A DNA stretch of 46,807 nt from Myxococcota bacterium. GTDB lineage: Bacteria; Myxococcota_A; UBA9160; UBA6930. The stretch is from positions 1 through 46,807 of the forward strand of contig JASJCN010000020.1 of NCBI GenBank assembly GCA_030065975.1. Direction: 5' to 3'. The notes under the pieces were generated by a model that ran no database searches, was not told the DNA's origin, and worked only from the letters and a program-made list of their open reading frames with translations. Both the position numbers and the translations under genes were made by a program. Positions 1 through 8,365 of the stretch are shown one piece after another (position 1 is the first letter of the stretch; every line of letters starts with the position of its first letter).

Positions 1-905
1 TCGACGGGGGCGCGTCCGACCGCACCCACGGGACGCACCACGAACTCGGCGAAGAGGGCGGGGTGGTCCGAGAGCGGCTCTTCGCCGTTCCGGAAGCCCG
101 GATCCTCGCCGGCGCCCCGAAGCTCGAGCAGGGCGTCCGATCCGCTGCGGAAGAGGATGTAGTCGAGCACCAGCCAGTCGCTGCCCGGTCGGGCGCGCGC
201 GCCGGTGTTGGCGAGCCCGAGAGCCTGCTGGAACTCGCCGAGCAGCGCCTGGTCCTCGGGCTGCGCCTCGTTCAGGTTGAGGTCGCCGGCGAGGATCAGG
301 GCCGCGTCGGCGGCGCGCGTCTCGACCACCCGGCGCAGCAGGGCGAGCTGCTCGGCGCGAACGGCCCGGTCCTCGCTGCCTTCGCCGGCGTCGAGGTGCG
401 TGTTCACCACGTAGAAGACGGCGCCGCTTCCGAGGCGCACCCGGGCGAGCTGGAACCCCTTGCTCGCCAGGCAGTCGCTCCCGCCGAGGACCCAGCCACT
501 GCAGGTCTCGAAGGGAACGTTCCAGCTGCCGTCGAATGCCACCGGGTCGGAGGCGAGCGTGGTGAGACCCGCTCCACTGCAGATCGGGCAGGCGCTCCGC
601 AGGCTCGCGTTGCCGCGCGTGATGGTCCGATGGCGGGCGGACTCCCGCAGCAGCGCGTGGAAGCGGAAGTCCTCCTGGAGCAACACGAGGTGGAACCGGT
701 TGACGAGCTCTCCGATCTTCGGGAAGCGCGTCTCCGGATCGTCTCCCGCGATCCACGCCGGCAGGCCGTGGGTGTTGTAGGTGAGCACCCGGATGGTGTC
801 CCCGGCAAAGGCGCCCGTCGCGACCCCACCGAGCAACGCCAGCGCGACGACGAGGCGCAGCGCCACGCGCAGGGCCAAGGGCTTCGCGGTAGAGTCGCCC
901 TCCAT
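1..905 (-). CDS. Secreted endonuclease/exonuclease/phosphatase (EEP) family hydrolase, 3' end cut by window
   Basis: Probably an exported metal-dependent phosphodiesterase of the neutral sphingomyelinase/inositol phosphatase type. The reverse strand reads open from the window edge to an ATG at 905, about 301 codons. A hydrophobic signal peptide lies at about residues 12-35 (VVALALLGGVATGAFA). EEP motifs follow in order: YNTHGLP, a metal-binding LLQE, NTHLDAG, GDLN, LDYIL and the closing SDHP, so nearly the whole domain is present and only the C-terminus is missing. CPIC, ETC and SDC cysteines in the middle may form disulfides. The ATG shares the bases CATG with the divergent amidohydrolase start and has no clear Shine-Dalgarno sequence; a downstream TTG or GTG just before the signal peptide is an alternative. 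The substrate (lipid or nucleic acid) cannot be told from sequence. Confidence 0.8.
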   Translation of the reverse strand, partial: MEGDSTAKPLALRVALRLVVALALLGGVATGAFAGDTIRVLTYNTHGLPAWIAGDDPETRFPKIGELVNRFHLVLLQEDFRFHALLRESARHRTITRGNASLRSACPICSGAGLTTLASDPVAFDGSWNVPFETCSGWVLGGSDCLASKGFQLARVRLGSGAVFYVVNTHLDAGEGSEDRAVRAEQLALLRRVVETRAADAALILAGDLNLNEAQPEDQALLGEFQQALGLANTGARARPGSDWLVLDYILFRSGSDALLELRGAGEDPGFRNGEEPLSDHPALFAEFVVRPVGAVGRAPV

Positions 906-1791
906 GCCGACGACCGAAGAACTGCTCCGCACCACGGGAATCATCGACACCATGCTGGGAGTCCCCCAGGACGATCAGAAGGGGACCTACGACTTCATGC
1001 GGCCACTCTTCCGTGACGAGGAGAGCCGGAAGAGCTTCGACTTCCCCGTCCAGTACATGTTCAAGGACTTCCCCAAGGTCGGCAAGCAGGAGGACTACAT
1101 CACCTACACGCTCGAGCTCATGGATCGCCATCACATCGAGCGGGCGATGACGGGGGTCACCCTCCACGACCCCGAGAGCAACAACAACCTGGCCGTTCGC
1201 CGCCATCCCGACCGCTTCATCGCGAGCGCCGGCTGCGACCCGAATACCGGGATGGAGGGGGTCCGGGAGCTGATCGCGCTCAAGGAGGCCTACGACATCA
1301 AGGCCGTCTCGGCCTTCCCGTCCGGGAACTTCCCCCAGGTCCCGATCGGCGACGCCAAGTGGTATCCGATCTTCGCCAAGTGCGTGGAGCTCGACGTGGC
1401 CTTCTTCTGCTGCATGGGCGTACCCGGGCCACGGATCCCCATGGCGCCCCAGCGGGTCGAGCTCGTCGACGAGATCTGCTGGTTCTTCCCGGAGCTTCGC
1501 TTCGTGTTCCGCCACGGGTGCGAGCCCTGGGAGGATCTGGCCGTGAAGCTGATGCTGAAGTGGCCGAACCTCTACTACTCGACCAGCGCCTTCGCGCCCC
1601 GCTACTACCCGAAGGCGATCGTCGACTACGCGAACACCCGCGGCGCCGACAAGGTGATCTACGCCGGCTACTTCCCGGCCGGCCTCACCCTGGAGCGCAT
1701 CTTCCGGGAGCTGCCGGGCGTCCCCTTCAAGGAGTCGGTCTGGCCGAAGTTCCTGCGCGAGAACGCGCTGCGGGTCCTGAAGCTCGACTAG
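904..1791 (+). CDS. Amidohydrolase family protein (Amidohydro_2-like)
   Basis: A 295-residue cytoplasmic TIM-barrel protein resembling the Amidohydro_2 branch, which hydrolyses or decarboxylates ring or amide substrates using a metal. Visible features are the start MPTTEELLRTTGIIDTMLG, an internal HPDRFIASAGCDPN segment typical of the mid-barrel, FVFRHGCEPWEDL with a candidate ligand or catalytic His, and a C-terminal KVIYAGYFPAG segment where the family usually has a catalytic Asp; here Tyr-Ala-Gly replaces the common (S/T)D(W/Y)P. The N-terminal HxH pair is not obvious, so the metal site may be degenerate. The ATG at 904 was chosen over an upstream in-frame GTG because that lies inside the divergent gene. 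Its TAG stop is shared with the convergent glycosyltransferase as CTAG. Substrate unknown. Confidence 0.8.
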   Translation: MPTTEELLRTTGIIDTMLGVPQDDQKGTYDFMRPLFRDEESRKSFDFPVQYMFKDFPKVGKQEDYITYTLELMDRHHIERAMTGVTLHDPESNNNLAVRRHPDRFIASAGCDPNTGMEGVRELIALKEAYDIKAVSAFPSGNFPQVPIGDAKWYPIFAKCVELDVAFFCCMGVPGPRIPMAPQRVELVDEICWFFPELRFVFRHGCEPWEDLAVKLMLKWPNLYYSTSAFAPRYYPKAIVDYANTRGADKVIYAGYFPAGLTLERIFRELPGVPFKESVWPKFLRENALRVLKLD

Positions 1792-2564
1792 CGCCGGACG
1801 AGTCGCCGCCGCGCGAGCCTCGCCCGGGTCAGGCGGAACGGGGCCTCGAGCAGGCGCCGCACGTGGCCGCCCGCGATGCGCAGGGTGTCCGCGACCACCG
1901 CGTAGTGCGAGACGCCGCCTTCCTCGGCCGGGACGTAGCGCACCCGGGTCGGGTGGTGGACGATGCGCACGCCGTCCCAGACCATCCGGACGGGGAGCTC
2001 GAGGTCGAACTCCATGTGATCGCCCCGGGCCCCGGCGCGCAGCGCCGCCTCGAGCGGATACACGCGGAAGCCGCACATGGGGTCGGCGATCACGCGGCCG
2101 CCCGTCTGGAGGTGTACGAGGCCGACGCTCAGCTGGCGGCTCAGCGCGCGCAACCGTGGCTGGCTCTCGTCGAAGAGCGGGCGTCCGAGGATCAGCGCCT
2201 CCGGCATCAGCCGCGCGGCCTCGAGCAGGGCCGGGACGTCCGCGAGATCGTGCTGCCCGTCGGCGTCCACCTGCAGCACGTGGCTGGCGCCGAGCTCCCG
2301 GGCGCGCGCGAAGCCGTCCTTGACCGCGGCGCCCTTGCCTCCGTTGCGCGCCCGGCGCACCACCACGAAGCCCTCGGCCCCGAGCGCCTCGATTGCGAGG
2401 CGGCCGGGATCGGCGCTGCCGTCGTCGACCACGATCACCGTCTCGACGTGCTTGCGAAGCTCGCGCGCGACGTTCCCGACCGTGGCGGGATTGTCGTAGC
2501 TCGGGACGACGCCAACGGGGTGGAACGCCGGGTCGCCGGAGTGCTCGTCGCGGGCGCCGTTCAC
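1788..2564 (-). CDS. Family 2 glycosyltransferase, dolichyl-phosphate mannose synthase-like
   Basis: A 258-residue GT-A fold transferase. Motifs: a nucleotide-binding VVDDGSAD near residue 45, NGGKGAAVKDGF, and the metal-binding DADGQHD (DxD) near residue 100, then GFRVYP and a short basic tail RARLARRRLVRR that could lie at the membrane. There is no transmembrane segment. It is the third gene of the operon acyltransferase-lipoprotein-glycosyltransferase; its GTG start at 2564 overlaps the lipoprotein stop (GTGA, 2561-2564), implying translational coupling. A similar acyltransferase plus GT2 pairing is known from aryl polyene and related lipid clusters, so a role in building an envelope glycolipid is inferred. 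The donor sugar and the acceptor are unknown. Confidence 0.88.
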   Translation of the reverse strand: MNGARDEHSGDPAFHPVGVVPSYDNPATVGNVARELRKHVETVIVVDDGSADPGRLAIEALGAEGFVVVRRARNGGKGAAVKDGFARARELGASHVLQVDADGQHDLADVPALLEAARLMPEALILGRPLFDESQPRLRALSRQLSVGLVHLQTGGRVIADPMCGFRVYPLEAALRAGARGDHMEFDLELPVRMVWDGVRIVHHPTRVRYVPAEEGGVSHYAVVADTLRIAGGHVRRLLEAPFRLTRARLARRRLVRR

Positions 2565-2986
2565 CGGGTCGTGCGGGTCGCCACGCCGTCGCGCAAGGCC
2601 CGCGTCTTCGCGATCGAGGCCCCGATGGAGATTCCCAGGTTGCGCACCCAGCGGTTGTAGTTGCCGTGGATCTCGCTGCAGCCGTCACCCTGGGGCTTGC
2701 AGCCGAGGTTCTTGCTGCCGCCGTAGCGGAAGGAGACGCGATCGGCGTCGTAGTCGATCCAGGCCTTGGCGGTGTGCGTGCGCAGCTCGAGCCGGGCCAG
2801 CACCGAGAGCGGTCGCTCCTCCTCGACCACCCAGTCGCGCCGGTAGATGCCGTCGAAGACGGCGGCGCGGGTCTCCTCGATCGTCCCCATCCCCTGCAAG
2901 GAGTCGGGCATGACGATCGGGTGGCCGCTGGCGCAGCCGAGTGCGAGAGCGAGCACGAAGAGGGTCGAGACGGTCGCGATTCGCAT
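2561..2986 (-). CDS. Small lipoprotein in acyltransferase/glycosyltransferase operon
   Basis: A 141-residue protein with a classical lipoprotein signal: MRIATV, a hydrophobic stretch, then a lipobox ending ALGCASG with the modified Cys near residue 18. The rest has no family I recognise; it holds a WVVEEERPLSVLARLELR segment, two further cysteines in GCKPQGDGC and a basic end. The ATG at 2986 is supported by a good Shine-Dalgarno sequence (AAGGAG, 6 bases upstream), and it starts 2 bases after the acyltransferase stop at 2989. It overlaps the next gene by 4 bases. The position between an acyltransferase and a glycosyltransferase suggests an envelope role, perhaps lipid carriage or anchoring. 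This is inference only. Confidence 0.8.
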   Translation of the reverse strand: MRIATVSTLFVLALALGCASGHPIVMPDSLQGMGTIEETRAAVFDGIYRRDWVVEEERPLSVLARLELRTHTAKAWIDYDADRVSFRYGGSKNLGCKPQGDGCSEIHGNYNRWVRNLGISIGASIAKTRALRDGVATRTTR

Positions 2987-2988
2987 CT

Positions 2989-3957
2989 TCACTCCTTGTC
3001 TCCGGGCTCCGGAGCCTTCTGCTCCCAGAAGTCGAACCAGTTGTACCACTGGGTGGGCGACTCCAGGCAGTGCCTCTCCAGGAAGCGCACGTAGGCCCGC
3101 GCCATCTCGCTGGCGCGGGCGTCCTGCTCGGCGCGCGGGAGCCGATCCTTGCCCGGGTCGAGCACCTCCGAGGTGACCCGGTAGTGATAGGCGCCCTCGC
3201 GCAGCGCGAGCAGCGAGACCACGGGGCAGCCGAGCTGAACGGCCATGCGATAGGGCGCCAGAGGGAAGCGTGCCTCGCCACCGAGGAACGGGATCTCCTC
3301 GATGCGGCCGCTCTCGCCGGCCTCGACGCGGTCTCCCAGGATCCCGATCCACTCGCCGCGCTCGACCAGGGCGCGGATCTCGAGGGCGAGGCCGGCGACG
3401 CTCCCCGTCGGCTCGATCACACGCAGGTCGACGTCGGGCGAGAGCTCGCGGAAGACCGTGTTCACGATGGGGGCGTGGCGCGTGTACATCAGCACGTGGA
3501 CCGTCACCCGGTCCCGTACCGAGAGCACGCGGAGCGCGTCGAAGCTCCCCAGGTGGGCGCCCAGGATGATCCCCCCGCGTCCACGCTCCTGGAAGCGGTG
3601 GAAGAGCTCCGGCTCCTGGATGTCGAAGGTGAAGTCCTCGAGGGCGCCGCCCCAGAGCATCACCCGGTCGACGATGGCGAGGGCGAACTCCAGGTAGTGG
3701 CGGTAGCTCGCGCGCCAGTCCGGGCCGAGGCCGGCGGGGAGGCCGCGGCGCTCGCGCTCCTGCCTCACCCGGGCCAGGAAGCCCAGCGAGATGCGCTTTC
3801 CGAGGGCGTCGGTGATCCAGAAGTAGAGCACCGCCACGTGCACCCCGGGCAGCGCGAGCGCGCGCCCGAAGCGCCGCGTGATCGCCACCAGGAGGCGCAG
3901 TCCGAGGTCGGAACCGCGCTCCTGGAGCTGACTCCAGTGTCGCACCTCGTCGGCCAT
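2989..3957 (-). CDS. LpxL/HtrB-like lysophospholipid or lipid A acyltransferase
   Basis: A 322-residue inner-membrane acyltransferase of the lipid A lauroyl/myristoyl transferase family. The catalytic HX4D motif is GAHLGSFDALR near residue 130. The C-terminus WYNWFDFWEQ matches the aromatic ending common in the family. An N-terminal hydrophobic stretch (VHAVLYFWITD region, residues 39-50) is the likely membrane contact. Transcribed first in the operon with the lipoprotein and GT2 gene. The version of this family found beside a GT2 gene acts in aryl polyene or special glycolipid synthesis; no ketosynthase or ammonia-lyase genes are visible here, so the final product is unknown. The ATG at 3957 follows an intergenic region with palindromes. 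Confidence 0.88.
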   Translation of the reverse strand: MADEVRHWSQLQERGSDLGLRLLVAITRRFGRALALPGVHVAVLYFWITDALGKRISLGFLARVRQERERRGLPAGLGPDWRASYRHYLEFALAIVDRVMLWGGALEDFTFDIQEPELFHRFQERGRGGIILGAHLGSFDALRVLSVRDRVTVHVLMYTRHAPIVNTVFRELSPDVDLRVIEPTGSVAGLALEIRALVERGEWIGILGDRVEAGESGRIEEIPFLGGEARFPLAPYRMAVQLGCPVVSLLALREGAYHYRVTSEVLDPGKDRLPRAEQDARASEMARAYVRFLERHCLESPTQWYNWFDFWEQKAPEPGDKE

Positions 3958-3988
3958 GTGGTTCCTGGCGCCGCTTTCCCCTCGAGAG

Positions 3989-4000
3989 CTCGAATTCGAG
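3989..4000. promoter_or_regulatory. 12-bp perfect palindrome upstream of acyltransferase operon
   Basis: CTCGAATTCGAG is a perfect palindrome 32-43 bases upstream of the acyltransferase ATG, inside an otherwise GC-rich spacer. It is flanked by CTCGAG at 3981 and GGTACC at 4001. It could be a regulator binding site for the minus-strand operon. No consensus promoter is clear. Low confidence. Confidence 0.25.
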
Positions 4001-4093
4001 GGTACCCGCCCGGATCGCGCCCGGCGATGTACGCCCGATGGGGAAGCGGGCCCGATCGGCCCAGGAGATTGGCCCAGGAGGCTGACTCTGGAA

Positions 4094-4148
4094 CCCGGCT
4101 CAAGAGCCGGGCTGGCTCGCTTGCGCGCCCGGCTCAAGAGCCGGGCGC
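4094..4148. repeat. Two near-identical hairpins, possible transcription/processing signal
   Basis: The sequence CCCGGCTCAAGAGCCGGG occurs twice, at 4094-4111 and 4128-4145. Each copy is a perfect hairpin with a CAAG loop. The second extends to a 10-bp stem, 4125-4148, and contains the TGA stop (4134-4136) of the upstream EEP gene. No U-run follows on either strand, so it is not a textbook intrinsic terminator. It may be a rho-type end, an mRNA 3'-end stabiliser between the EEP gene and the acyltransferase operon, or a member of a dispersed repeat family. Confidence 0.55.
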
Positions 4149-5177
4149 GATGCGGATCTCGCTCAGGTAGCCCGGGTGGTCGCTCAGGCTCGACTCGCCC
4201 GGGGGGCCGAAGCGCATGTCGATCCACTCGAGCAGGCCGGGCGCCCGGCTGAGGAAGAGGCCGGGGCGCGGCACAGGGATGCGCCCGGCCAGGACCCGGG
4301 TGCCCTTGGTCTCGTAGCGCAGCCCCGGAGCGGGCAGGGCGAAGACGTGGTCGATCCGGGACGGGAGCGTCATGGCGCGCTGGAGGGGCGTCCGCTCGAC
4401 GGCCAGCCGGTAGTCCGGCGCGTCCGGCGTCGTGTTGAAGTCGCCCACGATGAAGCCGGCGGCCCCGGGGCGCCGCGAGCTCGCGACGAACTCCGCGAGC
4501 TCCTGCATCTGCCCGAGCCGCACCCGTTCGTTGTCCGGGTTGTCGCGGCCGGCCTGGGCGTGGGTGTCGTAGAAGTCGACGCTCCCGCCGCCCGGGAGGT
4601 CGACGCGGGCCAGCCCGATTCCCTTGCCCGCCCACCAGTCGCCCTCGAAGAGCCGATACCACGGGTTGCTGTGGGCGAAGCGATGGAACCAGGCCTCGCG
4701 GATCGGATGGGCCGAGAGGATCCAGAGCCCGTTGCCCACGGTGGCCGCAGGGAAGCGCACCTGATGCGCCAGGCGCGAGCCGGCGAGCTCGCGCCACAGG
4801 ATCTCGCGATCGGCGGCGACGAAGGCTTCCTGCAGGCCGACGAGGTCGGGGTCGAGCTCGCGCAGCATGCGCGCAATCGCCGTCACCCGCTCGCGGCGGT
4901 TGTTCGTGAAGCCGTAGGCGTTCGCGATGTTCCAGGTCACCACCCGGAGGGTGACCGGGGCGGGCAGCGGCCCGGCCGGCGTCGAGAGCAGGGCGCTCGC
5001 CCGGTAGTCCACCGGCGCGTCGACGCGGCCGTTGCCCAGGGCCGCCAGGCATACCACCGCCGCCAACAGGGTGGGGACGGCCAGCCCCACGCGCACGAGC
5101 CAACGGCGAGTCCGGCTCGCGCGGCGCGGGGAGGGGTCGTTCTTGGACAAGCTCTTGGATGAGAGGTTGGAGGTCAT
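4134..5177 (-). CDS. Membrane-anchored or secreted EEP family hydrolase
   Basis: A 347-residue second member of the endonuclease/exonuclease/phosphatase superfamily. A basic N-terminus (RRASRTRRW) precedes a hydrophobic segment, residues about 25-47, acting as signal peptide or anchor. Catalytic motifs in order: TWNIANAYG, metal-binding GLQEAF, DTHAQAGRDN, VGDFNTTP, RIDHVF and LSDHPGYLSEI, so all expected residues are present. It differs strongly from the other EEP protein at the window start; both are predicted to be extracytoplasmic. Divergent from the FadR-type regulator, whose operator-like sequence lies 13 bases upstream of this ATG. The stop codon is inside a hairpin. The substrate is unknown; sphingomyelinase- or DNase-like activity are both possible. 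Confidence 0.85.
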   Translation of the reverse strand: MTSNLSSKSLSKNDPSPRRASRTRRWLVRVGLAVPTLLAAVVCLAALGNGRVDAPVDYRASALLSTPAGPLPAPVTLRVVTWNIANAYGFTNNRRERVTAIARMLRELDPDLVGLQEAFVAADREILWRELAGSRLAHQVRFPAATVGNGLWILSAHPIREAWFHRFAHSNPWYRLFEGDWWAGKGIGLARVDLPGGGSVDFYDTHAQAGRDNPDNERVRLGQMQELAEFVASSRRPGAAGFIVGDFNTTPDAPDYRLAVERTPLQRAMTLPSRIDHVFALPAPGLRYETKGTRVLAGRIPVPRPGLFLSRAPGLLEWIDMRFGPPGESSLSDHPGYLSEIRIAPGS

Positions 5178-5189
5178 CTCGAGATCATT

Positions 5190-5230
5190 TTGTAGTACCA
5201 GTTGACAATCGGACCAAACGCTAGCACACT
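5190..5230 (+). promoter_or_regulatory. Putative promoter and operator of the FadR-type regulator
   Basis: An AT-richer block between the two divergent genes. It contains TTGT-N11-ACAA (5190-5208), and a TTGACA at 5202-5207 that would serve as -35 box with a weak CACACT 17 bases on. On the opposite strand the block reads TTGGTCCGA and ACTGGTAC, which resemble half-sites of the E. coli FadR operator. If this promoter is used, the regulator mRNA would have almost no leader. Autoregulation is inferred. Confidence 0.35.
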
Positions 5231-5236
5231 TGGGCC

Positions 5237-5977
5237 ATGTCGAGCCAGCCCGAGCCCAAGGCCCTTCGCCCGGTCGCCCGTCAGTCCCTGTCCGACGCGG
5301 TGTTCGCCCAGCTGCGCGACCAGATCGTCGCCGGGCACATGGCGCCGGGAGAGGCCCTCCCCTCCGAGCGGGTGCTCTGCGACGAGCTCGGCGTGGCCCG
5401 GGGCGCCGTGCGCGAGGCGCTGCGCCGCCTCGAGCAGGCCCGGCTGATCTCCGTGCGGCACGGGGGCGCCTCCCGGGTGCTCGACTTCCGCCGGTCGGCG
5501 GGCATGGATCTGCTGGTCGACCTGGCGCTCTCCGGCGAGGCCGGTCTCGCACCTCAGGTGGTGCGCGGCATCATCGAGATGCGCTCGGGGCTGGCTCCCG
5601 ACGTCGCCCGCCTGGCCGCCCTGCGCGGCGATGGCGAGGCGGCGGCGCGGCTGCGCGAGATCGTGGCCGAGATGCGGGACGCGTCCGTCCCGCTCTCCCG
5701 GCTGCAGGTGCTGAGCCAGGAGTTCTGGACCGTGCTGGTCGAGGCGTCGGGCAACCTCGCCTACCAGCTCGCCTTCAACACGCTGCGCGAGGTGTACTCG
5801 CGCGCCTTCGAGCTGCTGCGGCCGATCCTGGCCGACGAGCTGCGCGCCACGGCCGACTACGCCGCCCTGGCCGACGCCGTCGAGCACGGGCGCGAGTCGG
5901 ATGCCGCGGCCCACGCCCGTGCCCTCGTGCTCCGCGGTGAGCTGGGCATCAATCGGGCCCTGGAGGACCTCTCATGA
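5237..5977 (+). CDS. GntR-family transcriptional regulator, FadR subfamily (FCD domain)
   Basis: A 246-residue repressor or activator. The N-terminal winged helix spans about residues 15-80, with the hallmark PGEALPSERVLCDELGVARG and EALRRLEQARL recognition helix, followed by a helical FCD effector domain (residues 90-240) ending in the typical AADAVEHGRESDAAAHAR-type region. The family responds to acyl-CoA, organic acids or sugars acids. Its stop overlaps the start of the fatty acid hydroxylase gene (ATGA, 5974-5977), so the two are made together and the ligand is plausibly an acyl-CoA. It may regulate itself and the divergent EEP hydrolase through the shared spacer. The ATG at 5237 has no strong ribosome binding site. 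Confidence 0.92.
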   Translation: MSSQPEPKALRPVARQSLSDAVFAQLRDQIVAGHMAPGEALPSERVLCDELGVARGAVREALRRLEQARLISVRHGGASRVLDFRRSAGMDLLVDLALSGEAGLAPQVVRGIIEMRSGLAPDVARLAALRGDGEAAARLREIVAEMRDASVPLSRLQVLSQEFWTVLVEASGNLAYQLAFNTLREVYSRAFELLRPILADELRATADYAALADAVEHGRESDAAAHARALVLRGELGINRALEDLS

Positions 5978-6681
5978 CCTCGACGACACCCACCCAACGC
6001 ATTCCCCTCGAGAGCCAAGAGGCTCCCGGCGTGGAGACGGCCTCGCTTTCCGAATCTCCCAGAACCCTCGGTGAGGCCTTCCGATACTTCCTGAGCCAGG
6101 GCAGCCCGCGCGTGCTGATCGCGGCCATCGCGATCGCACTCGCGGCGCGCGTCGCCGTCGGCGGCGTCTCGCTCTGGGATTGGGTGGTCGCCGGGGGCCT
6201 CGTACTCTACTGGCCCCTCAACGAGTGGCTGATCCACGTCTTCATCCTGCACTCGAAGCCGTTCCAGATCGGACGCTTCCGCTTCGACCCGCCGGTGCCG
6301 CGCAAGCATCGTCAGCACCACCGCGACCCCTGGAACCTGCCGCTGGTGTTCATCCCCATGCACTCGTTCCTGTACACGCTGCCGCTGCTCACCGCGCTGG
6401 GATTCCTGCTGGCGCCGAACGCCAGCCTCGCCCTCACGGGGATCGCCACCTACCTGATCCTCGGGCTGCACTACGAGTGGGTGCACATGCTCTGCCACAC
6501 GCGCGTGGTGCCGCGCAGCGCGGCCTACCGGCGACTCATCCGCAACCATCGCCTGCACCACTTCAAGAACGAGAAGTACTGGCACGGCGTCTCGCGGCTC
6601 GCCGCCGATCGCTGGCTCGGGACCAGCCCCGACCCGGAGCAGACCGAGCGCTCGGCCACGGCGCGGACCCTGGCCGCGTAG
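5974..6681 (+). CDS. Fatty acid hydroxylase / sterol desaturase superfamily membrane protein
   Basis: A 235-residue integral membrane di-iron enzyme. Four or so hydrophobic segments (about residues 47-65, 70-90, 128-150, 155-175). The histidine boxes expected of the family are visible: WLIHVFILH, RKHRQHHRDP, HYEWVHMLCH and RNHRLHHFKN. These bind two irons for O2-dependent hydroxylation or desaturation of a fatty acid, carotenoid or sterol. The ExxH-type first box and two HxxHH boxes are intact. It is translationally coupled to the FadR-type regulator. Close relatives are annotated as fatty acid hydroxylase; the exact substrate cannot be given. Confidence 0.88.
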   Translation: MTSTTPTQRIPLESQEAPGVETASLSESPRTLGEAFRYFLSQGSPRVLIAAIAIALAARVAVGGVSLWDWVVAGGLVLYWPLNEWLIHVFILHSKPFQIGRFRFDPPVPRKHRQHHRDPWNLPLVFIPMHSFLYTLPLLTALGFLLAPNASLALTGIATYLILGLHYEWVHMLCHTRVVPRSAAYRRLIRNHRLHHFKNEKYWHGVSRLAADRWLGTSPDPEQTERSATARTLAA

Positions 6682-6731
6682 GCTACCTTCCCGCCGATTC
6701 GAGACCCGAGCAGAAGGAGCCGAAGGGCGGC

Positions 6732-6749
6732 ATGAAAGAGCGTCGCTGA
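6732..6749 (+). other. Possible five-codon leader peptide (MKERR) before ABC-F gene
   Basis: ATG-AAA-GAG-CGT-CGC-TGA encodes MKERR and sits 76 bases upstream of the ABC-F start. AAGGAG lies 12 bases upstream and GGGCGG directly upstream. Many antibiotic-responsive ABC-F genes are controlled by stalling on short leader peptides. A hairpin at 6781-6801 lies between leader and gene. This is suggestive only; a chance mini-ORF is equally possible. Confidence 0.25.
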
Positions 6750-6780
6750 GCTGATCCCAGGACATCCGTCCATCGCCGAT

Positions 6781-6801
6781 GCACGCGCCCCCGCGCGGTG
6801 C
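6781..6801 (+). promoter_or_regulatory. GC-rich hairpin in the ABC-F 5' leader
   Basis: GCACGCGC and GCGCGGTGC pair around a CCCC loop, an 8-bp stem with one bulged G. It lies 24 bases before the GTG start of the ABC-F gene and could limit ribosome access or act in attenuation. Confidence 0.3.
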
Positions 6802-6824
6802 GTGGCCCCTGCTCAGAGGCACCC

Positions 6825-8354
<1,530 letters not shown>

Positions 8355-8365
8355 TCTTCCCGATC

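Noticed and set aside
3981-4006. XhoI-, SacI-, EcoRI- and KpnI-type sites packed in 26 bases, looking like a cloning polylinker
   Set aside because: The order and spacing do not match common vector polylinkers and natural genes run on both sides, so vector contamination is unlikely; the palindrome is kept as a possible operator only.
4001-4092. GGCCCAGGAG repeated twice as a regulatory repeat
   Set aside because: Short, GC-rich and imperfect; probably chance in this composition.
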